Under the pieces are notes generated by a model. It made no database searches. It was not told where the DNA came from and saw only the letters and a program-made list of their open reading frames with translations. Of a stretch of DNA of 64,000 nucleotides, positions 1 to 13,400 are shown piece by piece (position 1 is the stretch's first letter; the number at the start of each line of letters is the position of its first letter). A program made the translations under genes and the position numbers. This DNA comes from Pseudoscleropodium purum (lineage: Eukaryota > Streptophyta > Bryopsida > Hypnales > Brachytheciaceae), in the NCBI GenBank assembly GCA_963969395.1, contig OZ017797.1, positions 22,754,001 through 22,818,000 of the forward strand, written 5' to 3'.

Positions 1-2880
1 TTTGTGTCAATTTGCTCATTTAAAAATTGACTGTTGTGATTGTAATCCCTAGGTGCTTGAGTTAGAGATAGTAAAATCACTTATTCATTTAGATCATTGA
101 TATATTGATTGATTTTTTTTCAAGCTTGTTGTATGTAACTAATTAGGATTTTTTTTTGCTATTATTGGTAGAAATTTTGCATGTTTTACCTCATTTTGGT
201 AGTTTATTCTTAATTTGAGTGTCCAATTGGGTCATTTTGTTAAGCTGTTGAGTCCAATTTGGAGTCTTTTTAATGATGCAGTGGATGAATGTCTAATAGG
301 GTGTTGGGATGGTTTTGCCAAGTCATTGGTTTTGTGTCACCTAATCAAAATGTGAGAAGTGTGCTATCCAATTTGGTATAGAATTGTCAATTAGTAGTCA
401 ATTGAAATTTGAGTTCCAAGCTGGTAGTTGATGGTAGTTAAATTATCTTCTTCCCTTTTGGTAACCGCCAAATGATTCCTACTAGCTCCGTGTTTGTAAT
501 TAGTTTTGAATCCACTTAGAGAGAGAGAGAGAGAGAGCTCGGTGCATGTCCTAGCCCAATTGGTTGTGTATTTTTATTTTTTTGCATGTTTGTAAGTGAG
601 AATGTGGTGATGGAGTGTCAAAGTGAATTTGTGATGATCTGTGAACTAGAAGTGCTAGTTGAATGATGTGATTGGAAGACCCTAGTTGGAATATTGTGGT
701 GTAGTGAAGAACAAGGTTTTTGCCAAATTGTTAGATATTTCACTTGTTAGCTTCATCCTTCCAAAAACTAGCCTTTGGAGTGAGGGTAGTAGGGGGCATT
801 GGTCCAAAAAAAAGCCTCGGTGAGAAAAATCTAGTTGGATGTGTTAGGGACAATGAACAATTTGTAACCATGGTTTGAATCACGAATTCAAAAATAAATA
901 TAAAAGTATTCTTAGCTAAATTGGTGCACTACAATGGATGTGTGAGTGCATATGTATTTGATATGGTGTGAAATTGAGAAATGATGTAATGTGAATTATA
1001 ATTGTATAGAGAGATAGAATCAATTTGTTCATGTAGAAGTGAACTGTGAATCCTAATTGGAAGTTTGAGTGTTGTTGTAGTAATGTTTTTGGCTATAGAA
1101 ACCCAAGTTGGATTATTGAATTAAGTTGAGATATTTTTATTTTAGATGTAGAACCTATTAGCACAGATTTCCTATTCAATCATCTCCCTTAGAATGAACT
1201 TATTATATTAATAGAATTATTTTTGAATAGGTCATTATTCTCCTTCAATGCTTGCTCAATGAATATTAATTGGATGACAAACTAACACTTTATTCAACAT
1301 TCATCATCCACCTAATAGATGGTTGAGCATTTAGGAATCAATTTCAAACATAAAATTACAATTTTTTTAAAATAATTATGAAAAAATGATAAAAATGGAT
1401 TTTTTTTACCTTGTCCAAAAATGTTATCCAAAGTTTAATTGAGACTATATAGCTATATAGTGATCTCTATGTCTTTTAGGAATAAGTAGAATACTTAAGA
1501 AGAGTTGTGCTTACAAAATTCATGTCCTTTTACAAGGTTTTATAAAATATGATTAATCCCCCAATTAAAGATCTTTACTTTTTTCAAGCATTTTTTGATG
1601 TTTTTATATCATTCTAATATTTTGTAGCTAATGTCTCTTTCTTTAATTAATTTTTTATGACAAGCTTTCTTTTCTATCAATCTAGTGACATTTCAAAACT
1701 TCAACTTGTTGATCATTCATTTGAATAAAAACATTTAGTTGGAAAACCATTGCTAAACAATTTCCAATACATTTTCAAGTCACTCTATCGTACAATCATC
1801 GCACTCTATAGGTTGCCTTTCATAACCATGAGTTCCTCAAGATCATTTCTTCAAATCATGTAGCATTCATCCAATTTTCTAGCAAAAGTTTATGAAGAAA
1901 AATGCCACTCCTCATTGCACATTTGTGAAGATAATAAGCTAGGCTTTCTATTCTTCACCTAGCCCCTAAAATATAGGGATGGCCACTTTGGGGGGAAACA
2001 TCTACGCACTAATTTTTTTGGCATGTCACATGAAACTTCCACAATGCGCATTTTGTATAAAATCACCTTTACAAAGCCAGCCATAGTGAATTGACCCCTT
2101 CATTGCCCTACAATTTATCTTCATAAAAAACATTGAAATTTTTTATTTTCAACGCATGATAAAATTTGAAAATTTTGAATTCATATTTGCAATAAGAGGC
2201 TCCAAGCTAAGTGGGGGAAGTAAAGACTCAATCCAAATTAACCTTGAAGTGCTCTAATGTCCAATTTATAAACAACGAATAGATTAAAAATTATTATTTT
2301 TCCATTATAGTTTGGATGAGAGTCATTCTAATTTGTGGAGATACTTTATTAAGTTGTTGTCCTATCTAATGGTTGAATTTTGTGTTATTGGAGTGCATAT
2401 TTTTCTAAAATTACAAATGTGGAAGTGCGTCAAGAGTTTGACCTAGACAAAATTGCATAGACTTTAGTTCAAAATTGGATTTAGAGAAACGGAGGTCTTA
2501 GATTTAATAAACGCAAAAATTTCAAAAAATCACAATATGAAGAAAAACTCATTTCTAATTGATTCTAACAAACTTTACTCAACAAATGACAAGATTTTTC
2601 TTGTTATTGAATTTTGAAGGAATTTTCAAATTTCTTTTTTAAAATTTATAGAAAAATATTGTTGGACCAATGGGTGGATTTGGTATTAATGGAGTGTATA
2701 CATACATTAGTGAATTTAACCATACGAATGGAATCTAAAACTCAAAGTCTACAACTTTCATTTATATATCAATTTCACAATATTCTTTCAAATATAGCTT
2801 TTTAATGTTTTTTCTCAAATCGTCAATTCTATGGACGTTCAGGGGTTAAATAAGGGGTATTTTTTTAGAATTACCCTTTT
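1..2880. other. AT-rich intergenic region without a recognisable gene
   Basis: I see no reading frame with codon structure or a family motif on either strand. The region is AT-rich with long A/T runs. The only clear structure is a short AG dinucleotide run at about 518-537. It may hold decayed repeats or distal regulatory DNA of the DnaJ gene. Confidence 0.6.
518..537. repeat. AG dinucleotide microsatellite
   Basis: An uninterrupted run of about ten AG units. GA/CT runs are common near plant promoters, but no gene start is visible nearby. Confidence 0.85.
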
Positions 2881-2899
2881 TGCTGGGGCTATGAGGGGC

Positions 2900-4862
2900 C
2901 AATCCTCCGTGCCTTCTGCATAGGAAACCACTTGTCAATCCATTATTTTTCATCTCCAAGCCTACCAAGCCCACCCGAACCTAATCCCGAACTTCAGAAG
3001 AAGCCGCGCAATTACTTTCACTCGCTACGAAGACTCTCCGCAAGGTATCTCGGAACCAAGCCTAAGACACCCTTCATACCCACAAGCCACCCATAGCCCC
3101 GACCCACTCCGAACTACTCCCGAACCTCATGATGAATCTATTTCCACGGGGCTCCCATAGCCGCACGATGTATCAGCGTCCATCGACGGCGTTCGAGCGC
3201 TGAGTGACACCGGACCATATTCATTCCCGACCCTGACGGACAAGGGTTTGTTGTGGAGGAGGTCGCCCTGCTCCGCACCGTCTTCGCTATAGCCACGGGA
3301 TCACCGTCATCATCGATCGGGAGCTCGGAACGGCCGGAGTCAGGAGCCCCAATTTCGTTGCCTGTGAGTCGCCACCTTCACTTGGAGCTTCTCGCCGCTT
3401 CTTATGGTTGGGTATCGGGGTTTTAATGGTTCTAGATTGCGCAATAGGTTTAATTCCACTTTTGGGAGTTTTTGGAGGCTTGGAGATGGTAGATTCTGCC
3501 ATTCGTGGGCACTATTTCACACCGATTCGTTGGATATTAGGATTCTAGGGCCGCGGTGTTCTGGTTTAGATTTTTGACAGGGTTTTGGGGAACTATATGC
3601 GGAGTTTTGAGGTCGATTTTCGGTCTGCCGATCGTTGGATTTGTGTGTTTGTTTGTTTGTTTGTTTGTGTTTCTGCCCTATATCCACGGGTCCACCTTTG
3701 TTGTTGTTGTTGTTGTTGTTGTTGTATAGTTGTGTCACGCGGATTCTGAGGTATGATTCTGGTTTGCACTAATTGTGTTCTGTGTGTGGTTTTTTACATT
3801 TTTGGGCGGTTTGATCGTCGAATTTTGAATTTTTTTAGTGTAGTATGTTGAGAGCAGGTTCTAAGATGTGAATTTCAGGGCTTTGAGAATGGTGCAATTT
3901 TTTTGTCATCGGATCTGGTGTGTGCCCATGTTGCAGTGCAGCAGTTTGAAAATTTTAGGTTCTTAGTCGTTAGGATTTAGGGAATGAATAATCGATATTT
4001 TTTTTTTCTATTTCAGGTTTCTTCACGGTTTTCATCAGTTGAAATTGCAGACACCTTCTCGTGCTAACTTATCTCTTTGTTGCTATTTGAAAATGAAATT
4101 TCGATTTGAGAATGGCGTGTTCAGACCCTAATTTATAAATTATCGGGTCTCGATGTACGCGTCTCCATTGTTGCGATTGGATATCAGGGTTCGAGGAGGT
4201 CTATTATATAGTCCTCGTTTATGCAGGACTGGTGGATTGGTTGCGGGTTTCTGCAGTCGAATTTCATCGTAGTGTATTCAGAATATTCGTCTAGGAAAGG
4301 ATCCTTTTAAAGGAGCTTTTATGTTGTTTGTACGATTTTTTTTTTGAGCTTGATCGGATTGAATGAAAGACTCGTGTATGCAGCGTATTCGTTTTCTCTG
4401 GAAGCATGATTGATTGTTCTTCGTCACGTTTCTGTAATCTCAGTTTCGTGTCTTTTCTCCTTGATGTGTGGAAACAGGGGAGGTGACCCGATGGTTGGAT
4501 CAATTTGATCTGGAGATAAAAAGCTCAAGTAAATATCCAGGAACAGCTCCTGTGAGTACCCGGCAGCAGATGTGAACGTGGGCTTCACTGTACAGGAACT
4601 TGTTGTGCTGATGGATGACTAGGTTCTTAGGATAGGGAATGCGAAGGTACCACATTACGAATTTTGATTTTCGGGATGTGTATATGGGTTACTTTTGAAT
4701 TGTTTTCTGTCGCTTGGTATATGCCGTTGTACGCTTTTTATCTTATACATGGTTTCGGTGAACCGCAGTTTCAGAAAACGGCGCTTGTGAAGGGGTGGAG
4801 TAAATTCCGTGACATCTTTGTTGAGTAAATCGTCTGTTTTGGCTCTGAATCGAGGATCAGTC
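2900..4862 (+). promoter_or_regulatory. Probable promoter and intron-containing 5' leader of the DnaJ gene
   Basis: Base composition rises in GC from about 2.9 kb, with no long reading frame up to the DnaJ start at 4863. A donor-like GTGAGT at 3362 and a donor-like GTACCA near 4650 with a possible acceptor near 4770 suggest one or more 5'-leader introns. A TTG trinucleotide run (about 3698-3726) and a GTTT run (about 3647-3668) lie inside. The transcription start cannot be fixed from sequence alone. This assignment is inference. Confidence 0.35.
3647..3726. repeat. GTTT and TTG microsatellites
   Basis: A short GTTT tetranucleotide run (about 3647-3668) is followed by a run of about nine TTG units (about 3698-3726). 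The latter is probably transcribed within the leader of the DnaJ gene. Confidence 0.8.
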
Positions 4863-6237
4863 ATGGATGGCAATAAGGATGAAGGTTTGCGGTGCATGAG
4901 AATCGCAAAAAACGCGTTGGAGTCGGGTGACAAAGCCCGTGCCTTGAAGTTCCTGAAGATGGCCAAGCGCATATATCCAAATCCTCAAGTGGACGCTTTT
5001 CTGCGGGAGCTAGCAGAAGGAGATGAGCCGACTGCGGCGAAAAAATCTGACAGTGAAGCGGACTTTAAGCACCAGGCAGGTTCACAAGATAGTGAGGGGC
5101 GGGCTAATGGCATGCCTCGAAGCAGATCAAGCAACTATGCGGCTGAGGCGAATGGAAATGAGGAAAAGAGTAGGAATGGAATTCCTCGGAGTAGGTCTAC
5201 TGCTTCAGTCTCTGACGCAACACCAGAACAAGTTGAGACTGTTCGTAGGATTCGAAAGACAAAAGATTATTACGAGATATTAGGCTTGTCAAAAACTTGC
5301 TCCGAAGGTGAAGTACGTAAGGCTTACCGCAAGCTCTCTTTGAAGGTTCATCCTGACAAGAACAATGCGTCAGGGGCTGAGGAGGCATTTAAAGCTGTCT
5401 CGAAGGCTTTCCAGGTTGCTCTACAACTTTGGTCTTCTGCCATGCCACGTGTGTCTTCATTTTGGATGGGGTGCTGGACTTGATTGTTTCGGTGACCATT
5501 CCAATAGAGTTTTGAGTTTATTGTGAGCTAGCTGCGCTGTGGATACCAAAAAGTTCTTGTTTTGAGGGTGTTGTCAGAGCTTTTTCACTTAGGTCTTGGT
5601 CCTCAAACTCTTTCCATTTGTTTTGCTTTGTTTTTTGAAACAGGTTCTTAGTGATGCGGAGCTTCGAGACAAGTATGACAGAGATGGGCCTGAGGAAGAT
5701 ATTCAGCAGGTTAGGCACAGACACACTGCCAGGCAGTACGGAGGTTCTAATGTTTACTATGAAGATGTGTTCGACGCAAATGACATATTCAACTCATTCT
5801 TCTTTGGCATGCAACAACCAAACGGTAACTTCCGCAGAGCTCATTTCGTAAGGACTCAAACCCCTCAGTACACACAGCGTGGAGAGGCGCACTCCATTAA
5901 CCTCCTTAGCCTGCTACAGCTGCTACCAATTCTCATTCTGTTGATCGTTTCCTTGTTTCCATTCTCTCAGCCAGTCTTCAACTTGATGTCAGTAGCTCCC
6001 TATCAAATTCAAAGGAAGACTGCTGACCATGAGGTGCATTATTATGTCAAATCCCATAACTTTGACAAAGAGTACCCCCCAGGAAGTCCTGCCCGACGCA
6101 AAGTTGAAGGGCAGGTGGAGAGTGAGTATAGAGACATACTTGTACAGAATTGTCGAATGGAGCTTGGTATGAGAAGATGGGGTCAATCGTCGGAGACTCC
6201 TAATTGTGATAGGCTCGAGAAGTTTCAGAGGTCTTGA
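4863..6237 (+). CDS. ER-anchored DnaJ (Hsp40) co-chaperone with DUF1977, DNAJB12/B14 type
   Basis: Two coding exons, 4863-5414 and 5644-6237, give 381 residues. The donor CAG|GTTGCT and an acceptor ending AACAG|GTT join in phase 0. The start ATG at 4863 opens with MDGNKDEGL, the usual beginning of this family. The J domain covers about residues 133-200, has HPD at 163-165, and is split by the intron. A Ser/Arg-containing linker precedes it. A hydrophobic segment at about 269-292 is a membrane anchor, and the following 90 residues match the DUF1977 C-terminus in character (YYVK...GSPARRKVEGQVE...). Family members sit in the ER membrane with the J domain facing the cytosol and recruit Hsp70 for ER quality control. 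The function here is inferred from the family. The gene looks intact. Confidence 0.93.
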
Positions 6238-6335
6238 TATGTACATGTATGCCCCGTCTTCCCCAGCTAAAGAAACATCAGTTATGTTTGAGATTATTCT
6301 ATATGACGCACCACAAAGTAAAGAGTACTTCGTGG

Positions 6336-6341
6336 AATAAA
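6336..6341 (+). terminator. Candidate polyadenylation signal of the DnaJ gene
   Basis: AATAAA lies 99 bases after the stop codon. Plant poly(A) signals are loose, so this is only a candidate. Confidence 0.4.
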
Positions 6342-6399
6342 GTCAGTCTCGTGGATCCACTTTTTTCCATGTACTCATCTTAGCTGTTTTAGTACCTGA

Positions 6400-9300
6400 C
6401 ACTCATATGTCCAGGTTCCAAGAATCGTGCTTTTAACGTTTTAGAGGAGTGGATATTGTCACGGCCTATAGTCAGACCAAGAGAGGCTCTGGTTAAACTA
6501 CATCAGTTGGGAAGGCCTTGGCTTACACTTAACCTTGACCTGGAGAAAACATCATGTACACAGCTTATTGGAAATTGAGGTGTTCTTGAGCAGTGCTCAC
6601 AGTTCATGAGTAGGAAATTTATTTTTTTAATTATCTGGCTTATTTGATGGCTCAGCCTTTTTCAGTCTTTAGTTACTCCGTTTTATTTTTAGGCTTCAAG
6701 CGTCTTTCCAGTAGTTCTGACTGTTTGGATTCGAGCTTCTATTCTGGATATCTGTCTGCTGCGATTGACATATAAGCAAAGGTCAGTTTGGACGATCATT
6801 CGTGTAATTGATATTCTTTTGTTTCGGCTATCATTGGTAAGCCAGTGCTTAAGATTCTTAACTTTGCTGCGTTTCAGTCTTGTAGTGAGTTGCTGAGGAG
6901 CAAGGTGCTTGTAGAAATCTACTAGTATTTTGGTTCAGAACGGTCTTCTGAATTTCTACTAGAATTTTCTAATTCTTTTTTGCCAAGATGTCTCATTCCT
7001 TTTGATTGTGTTTATGTGGGTTTTGGTGCATGTATGTGGGCACAAGTGAGTTGGGGTTTCTACTTGCTGCTGTTGAGTTTGGAATAGGATAATACAACGA
7101 TGTATCTCATTCTCAAGTCAGCATGATTCTGCTTCATGGTCTAATTCACTTTAAGGTAGGATAACTCAATTTTCTAGTGTGTTGTAATAAATGTAGAGAA
7201 AGGATAGATCTTTGTTGTTTGATGTTCAAAGAGATGAAATTGAAATTAGGATAGGGTTTTAGGAAATCTTTCTATTCTACTTTGACCTTGGAAGATTTTT
7301 TGTGTACAATTTTCAAGTTTTTTGTGGACTTCAACCAAATTGAGTAATAGTTTATCTATTAGTGACAAAAATCAAACCAATTTGACCAAAAGCTATTGAT
7401 GTCAAATAATTTCATATTTTGGTTTTGGGTTATCTTATCTAAAGTAGAGGGACCTATTCCTAATAAAGGCCAATAATCATCCTATAGGTTGACTTATTTC
7501 CAACTATAGTTAGAATTTGTTCTTTTCTCCTTTTTAAAATTGGAACTAATAGATTTATGATACATCTTTTAAAGTAGTGAGTAAAAAAGTAGAAAGCATT
7601 GAGTAAGACAATAGTTTTTGAATGATCAGAATTGGAAAAGTTTAGAGATTGGCAATGGGTTTGACATTCTTTTTGCCTTTCAAAATTCATAATAATTACA
7701 ATTCAAGTGATAAAATTACCAAAACTTTTGCAATCCCTATCATTTCTATTTTTGACCTCTAAAAATATTTGTTTCATTCTACACAAGTCCATATTATACC
7801 TAGAATTGCTTATTTGATTAATTATAGGTGGCTTGACCTTAATGTAGTCTTAAAAGTGTCATTCAAATTGAAAATGTAGAAAGATCTCTAATTATTGTAT
7901 AGAACCTATATAATTGAAACTCAAATCAATTGAATTAGGTTATTGTTGGATTTGGTTTCAACTCCATTTGCCTAAATAGAGCTTGAATTGGAATCTAAAT
8001 AAATGAGTGGGCCCAAGTAGATTGATTATTAAGTTCAACTAATTGTTTAGAGTGGGTGATTTCTTCTAATTGACTTCTATGTCCATTTTGATGAATGGAA
8101 GTAGATTACCAATCATAGGTCAACAACTATTTCCATGCTATTGTTTCATATTTATATTCTATTAAATAATTACAAGGAGTTAGTAAAATAAACACCAATA
8201 TTCAAAGAGTTTTGAAATGTTGAATAGAATTTTTCTTCTTTTAAAAAAAATTCTCTTTCTTTAGAGCCTCAAAATGATAGTATTTTTCCTTTCAAATTGA
8301 ATATCTTCTAGCAAAAAAGATATTGAATTAAAATTAAAATTTGAAAATTAAAGTTATTTTATTATATTGTAGCAATGACATAAGGTTCATTGGTCTAGTA
8401 TTGAAATATGTAAGACTAAAGATTTATATAGGGAATTTCGTTAAAATGGTAGTATTCTGCTAATCTGGCATCTTTAGTAATTTAGACTGCATGGTTTAAA
8501 CCATTTTTTTTGTACTAGAATCTACACTAGTACTAGATTTTCAAAAGCTACATGCCTCCTAGATAACTAAAATCTATATATATCTTAGATTTTTCAAATT
8601 GTTTGGTCTAATATCTATATGAATCATAGATTTATGAAATCTGCAAGTGACCTAGATTTTAGCAATGTACACTTGTTCAAGATGTCAAGGTGTGAAAATG
8701 GCATATGGAATACTGCCATTTTAATAAAATTTTCTATTTGTTCTTTAGCCTTGTACTACTTGAAGGTTTTTTATTAACTCCAACTCATTCAAAATTGAAT
8801 TGAATTTGATTTTGAATGTTTGCTATAATCAAATAATTAAAGATAAGTTAAACCCAAGAAAACATGGCCTCCATGACTAGGGTAGTCATCAAAATATTTA
8901 AACCCTTGAATGACATAGTAGATATCTATGATAATTTATTTTGATATTGTATGTATTTTTGGATTTAAAAAAAATAATAAAGCACTCACTAGAAGTCAAG
9001 CTATTGTAGAAGACCTTCTCTTTTCCTACAAAATTTAATGGAAGACGAATAGTTGCATTTCTGTCCTATACAACAAGATTTTCTACCATTCATTGACTTG
9101 AAAATGGCCATGACATCATTTATGGGCTAATCAATAGACTAATAGCTAGGTGCATTCCTTGTTTTTACAATTAGCAATGAAGTAATCTCACATACTTTTT
9201 AGATACATGATGTCCTTACAAAATTAAGTGGTTCAAAATCACCACTTCACAATTACCTCAATTAATTTTGAAATGTTGAGCAAGTCACTATGGAAATCAT

Positions 9301-10480
9301 CCTTTTTAGTATTGTGTGAATCATTTGTTTAAAAAAAAGTAAGAGCAATCATTGGAGGTTGAACTATTGTATGCCACATTTAACTACTTTTGGACTATTT
9401 AATGAATTATGAACTGTACGTCAACAAATCTCCTAAAAAAAACATCAAGAGATCTCCCAATGTTTTGGATGATCTCTTGATGACCATTTTTTTCCCTCTT
9501 GGTGAACATTATTAATTCTTGACTTTCAAAAGTCCAAAAGTAGTTAAATGTGGCATTTGTGCAAGACCTCCGATTTTCATACAAAATTTCAAAGATGAAC
9601 ATGTGCACCTCTATCATCCACCGGACACTTAGTGCCCATAGCAACTTTACAAGATTAACCATAAAAGGATGCAACCTCCTATGAGCAAGGTAGTCATAGA
9701 TGCTCCAACTATTGAACCAATAGCGAGGTGCATTCTTCATTTCTACAGGTAACAATGAAGTCATCCAGCGGACCTAAAAGGTCAGCAGTGTCCTTACAAG
9801 GTTACTGACTTCTCTGTTGCCCTGAAAGAAACCTCTCAAGACTTGTAAATAAATACCTAAACTATTTCTGGGGGAATAAGCATGATACAATAATTATTCA
9901 ACCTGCACAAATTGGGGGGAAATTTTGTGCCCCTGGTGAACTAGTGTCACAAGCAGTACAAGGGATAATCGATGAAGTTCTAATTCTGAACTGTACTGGC
10001 CCTCAAATGTGATACGTACTGTTTGCAAAACGCTCCTGACACTCAATTAGACACTGAAATGCCAATTTTGAGTGTCACCTACTCGAGACCATCAAAGTCC
10101 TGCACAAACACAACAGCGACAAAAACAAGCAGCTATGCTATGGGAAGCTCTACCCACGTCTATTTCATAAAAAAATCTGAACTTCATAGCAAGGGGACCT
10201 TCGATTCCCATGAATTGAGATTCCTCCGCAGTAGAAACTCTCGAATTCAAGCTTCCCCATGAATCATTTGTCACTACACATGAAGTTATTCCAAGTACCG
10301 TGATACTACCGCCATAGACGAACCTCCCACCCTCCCTACTCAAGAACGGTATGATAACGACGCAGAAGCTACAAAGCTGCTCAAGCTATGAAACATATTT
10401 TATAGTGTAGTTGCACTGTAGATGTGACTTAGGGACTGGGTTCAAAAACAGGATACAAAAGAACGTACAAGTCAAAACCT
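6400..10480. other. AT-rich spacer, no supported gene
   Basis: The stretch just after the DnaJ gene may be 3' UTR. Beyond about 7.1 kb the sequence is AT-rich with no credible coding frame. It contains a MITE (8433-8732), a 12-bp perfect stem near 9446-9485, and a segment at about 9640-9800 that resembles 23160-23300, so it is part of a dispersed repeat. The 9.9-10.45 kb piece has more balanced composition but I recognise nothing in it. Confidence 0.5.
8433..8732. mobile_element. MITE, GAATTTCGTTAAAATGG terminal-repeat family, copy 1
   Basis: The left end reads GAATTTCGTTAAAATGGTAG. The right end, reverse-complemented, reads almost the same (AAAATTTTATTAAAATGGCAG). Similar ends occur at 59145-59284 and 62483-62594. 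No coding capacity is seen. I could not define a convincing target-site duplication, so the superfamily is open. Confidence 0.7.
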
Positions 10481-13400
10481 TCTCATTTCACTAAAGACGA
10501 AACCTATGCTAATGCAATGCCTTCTCCCCTTCATTAGCCAGCATTACCAACTCCGCAAACCACTCTAAAAAATCACTGATGCAGCAAATGACAAGTGGCC
10601 TCCGAATCTACTTAGAGTACGTTACACTCAAAAGAAAATTGGAATGTCGTAAAAACTACGGAGTTATGACATTTGCAAAGTTGTGAAAATCATGGTCGTC
10701 GATGTAAGCACTGCTCCGTTTTGTGGAAATGGCCACACCTGAAAACGGGAAGAGATCGAAATGATCATTCAAGCCCCGAGCTCACGACAGGTGCAACGCC
10801 CATGCCACCACCCCCAGCACGGCCCCACCCACCATAACCACAGGCTCCAACCACTGCAGCTGATCCACACTCGTAAAAGCCAGAATCCCAATACAAATCG
10901 ACGTCTTCGGGAACGGACTCTGCTTGTACGCCCCCACCGTGAGGGCGAACACGGACGTGACGATGAGCCCGATCCCCGCGGCGTTCAAGCCCGGCAGAGC
11001 GCGGTCGTAGATGCTCCAGTTCCGGAACTTGGTCCAGAAGGGCAAAGCACCGAAGATGAGCATAATTCCGGGCAGGAACAGGCCCAGCCAGGCGATGACC
11101 GCGCCCACGGAGAAGAAGTAGCCGTGGTTGATGGCAAGGATGGTGCCTAAGTAGGCGGAGAAGTTGAACAAAGGGCCGGGGAGGGCTTGTTGCAAGCCCA
11201 AGCCCGCGTAGAATTGGGTGCTGGTCACCCAGGAATCGGCTGCATCGCGACACATGCCGTCGCCGGTACAGTCTTGCTTCACGAGGTCGGTGTAGAGCAT
11301 GGGGAGGACCACTTGGCCGCCGCCGTAGATGATGGAGCCCGTGCGGTAGAAGACCACCCACTGCCAGCCACGGAGTGCAATCAAAACAGTAAACACATAA
11401 AATCTCGGAATGATCTCGTGTTGCAACTTTCATTCAGGGTTGGCAGACCTCCCACAAAGGAGTTTTAAGAGTTTACAGAATCTTCAATGCTTTGCTACTT
11501 GCGTGTACAACGCATCATGTGCTGTTCTCCACAACGAAGAGAATCTGGATTTGAGTTAACTGGTTCAAAATTCGAACACTGCTTAATTTGGTTCCAGAAG
11601 CAGGAGATAATCCTAACATTGTTGAAACAGAGAAGTGGGTTTGTTGAAAAAGTTAGTAGACTATCTGGGTGGAGTTGGCTTGGAATCCCCTTCCTAGTTG
11701 AACGGAGAAGCGGGTAGATCAGAAACTAGTTTTTCATGATGCTTCTGTAAAAGCCATTCAAAGTGGTTCGAATTTCATCCTACATTCCTGTGCAGCAGAG
11801 GGTTACCATGTGATTCATGTACCTGAAGTAAGAGAGAAGGATGCTTCGATGCGCGTCTCGTGACAAGCGTCACGACCAAGACTGTGATCCATGCGGTGAT
11901 TAGCACGGCCCCGCCGAACATTCCGAATCCGTGCTTCCCAGCTGAGGTATCGACCTCCTGCAACAAACAGTACCGACAGTAGATGGGAGATAGATTAGGC
12001 TTACATCCCATGGTTGCTAAAATAACGGATTCTCACAAAATTGGCAGGTTTAGTAAAACCTGTCCTTCGAGGAACCGGAGCATTGTGTTTAAAAGGCTGG
12101 TTTTCAGAACCGGACCAAAGTCATCAGTCACAACCGTTCTACTCAATCGGAGCCCTTTGAACTATCAAAAAATGCAGATTCAGATGCTTGAGATTCTAAG
12201 AAACAACTTGATATTACGCTTGAAGGTTATCTTTATGACCCTTGCTTCAGCATGATTGGACATGATTCAATCATATTGAGGTTATACCCAGTAAAGTGAA
12301 AAGACAGCCTCAATATGGAAACTTCGTCCCTCGCCACAACCGTGGCTCAACATGTTATTTCTCATAACAAGCTCTCGACCTTGTCCGAAGTTCATTATCA
12401 TACTTGAAAGTCCTAAGTAGTTTTCAAAGCGCCGCGACACTAGAAATCAAAGTTTTCAACACTCGAATGTCGAAGTATTTTTTAGCGCTCTGAAATTCGC
12501 CATTTCAATAAATACAATCATTCAAGAATGTACGTAGAAAGAAGCAATTAGAACGATGCGATGTAGGTAAGCAGGGAGTTAGAAAGTTTATGACTGACGG
12601 ACGGGATGCATGGAGCACTTACAGCTTTCTTCTTCGGCGTTTGTTTCGTCCAATAAGACCAAGCCATGGTGAGCAAACCGCTCCCGACGATGACGGCGGG
12701 GAATGTGTACGGTTTAGGCCAGTAGAATGCGATCGCGGCCGTCACGGTGCAGATGGTGGCCAGCAAAGGGGGGACACACATTGTGTAAGAGTTCCACTCA
12801 TGATTGTAGGGTTCAAGGACGTTCTTGCTAAGTTCAAAATGTCAATTGCTCGAATTTGAGTTTTTCTCCAAGAGGTTTGAGCTTACAAAGACAGGGTGTT
12901 GAAACGAAATGGAGGAAAATGCACAACTAGTTAGCAAAATTGAAGCCCAAATGACTCGAATCTGGAGTATTTGACCGTTCCCTGCAACAATGCTAGAAAA
13001 CAGTACTTTGAAATGATTAAATGTATTTTGAGATGCCCATTTGAAACGTTGAGCTATGAAATCTAGGACGAGTATAAACAAGAGACTTCGCTGGGATCTA
13101 GTTATAAAGTTGGAGATTCAGAACTACTCTGTTTAAACAAAATTCAGCCTTCACCATGCCTGCCAACTTTATGAATATGGGCTACCTTCGAACCGGACCG
13201 TAGGATTGCTATAGCCAGGATTTCGAATCTTTCTTCTGTTACAAACCTGCAGCAATACCCTCCAGCCAACCTTGCGGGTTCTCGAGTTTCTTTGCAGCAA
13301 AAGCACCGATCCCTGTCATGAGGATTGCACCAGGGTACTGGAACAACACTCCGGACATAAGGCCACCTGCGATTTAGCCCCAACCCAACCCGTCAATCAT

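Noticed and set aside
10023..10343. Short opposing reading frames between the spacer and CHR copy A
   Set aside because: More balanced composition but no recognisable family, no splice context, and no support from the duplicate copy.
10761..11468. Plus-strand reading frames opposite CHR copy A exon 6, and similar ones at 58125-58898
   Set aside because: Antisense shadows of the high-GC CHR exon. The minus-strand frame has the CHR motifs.
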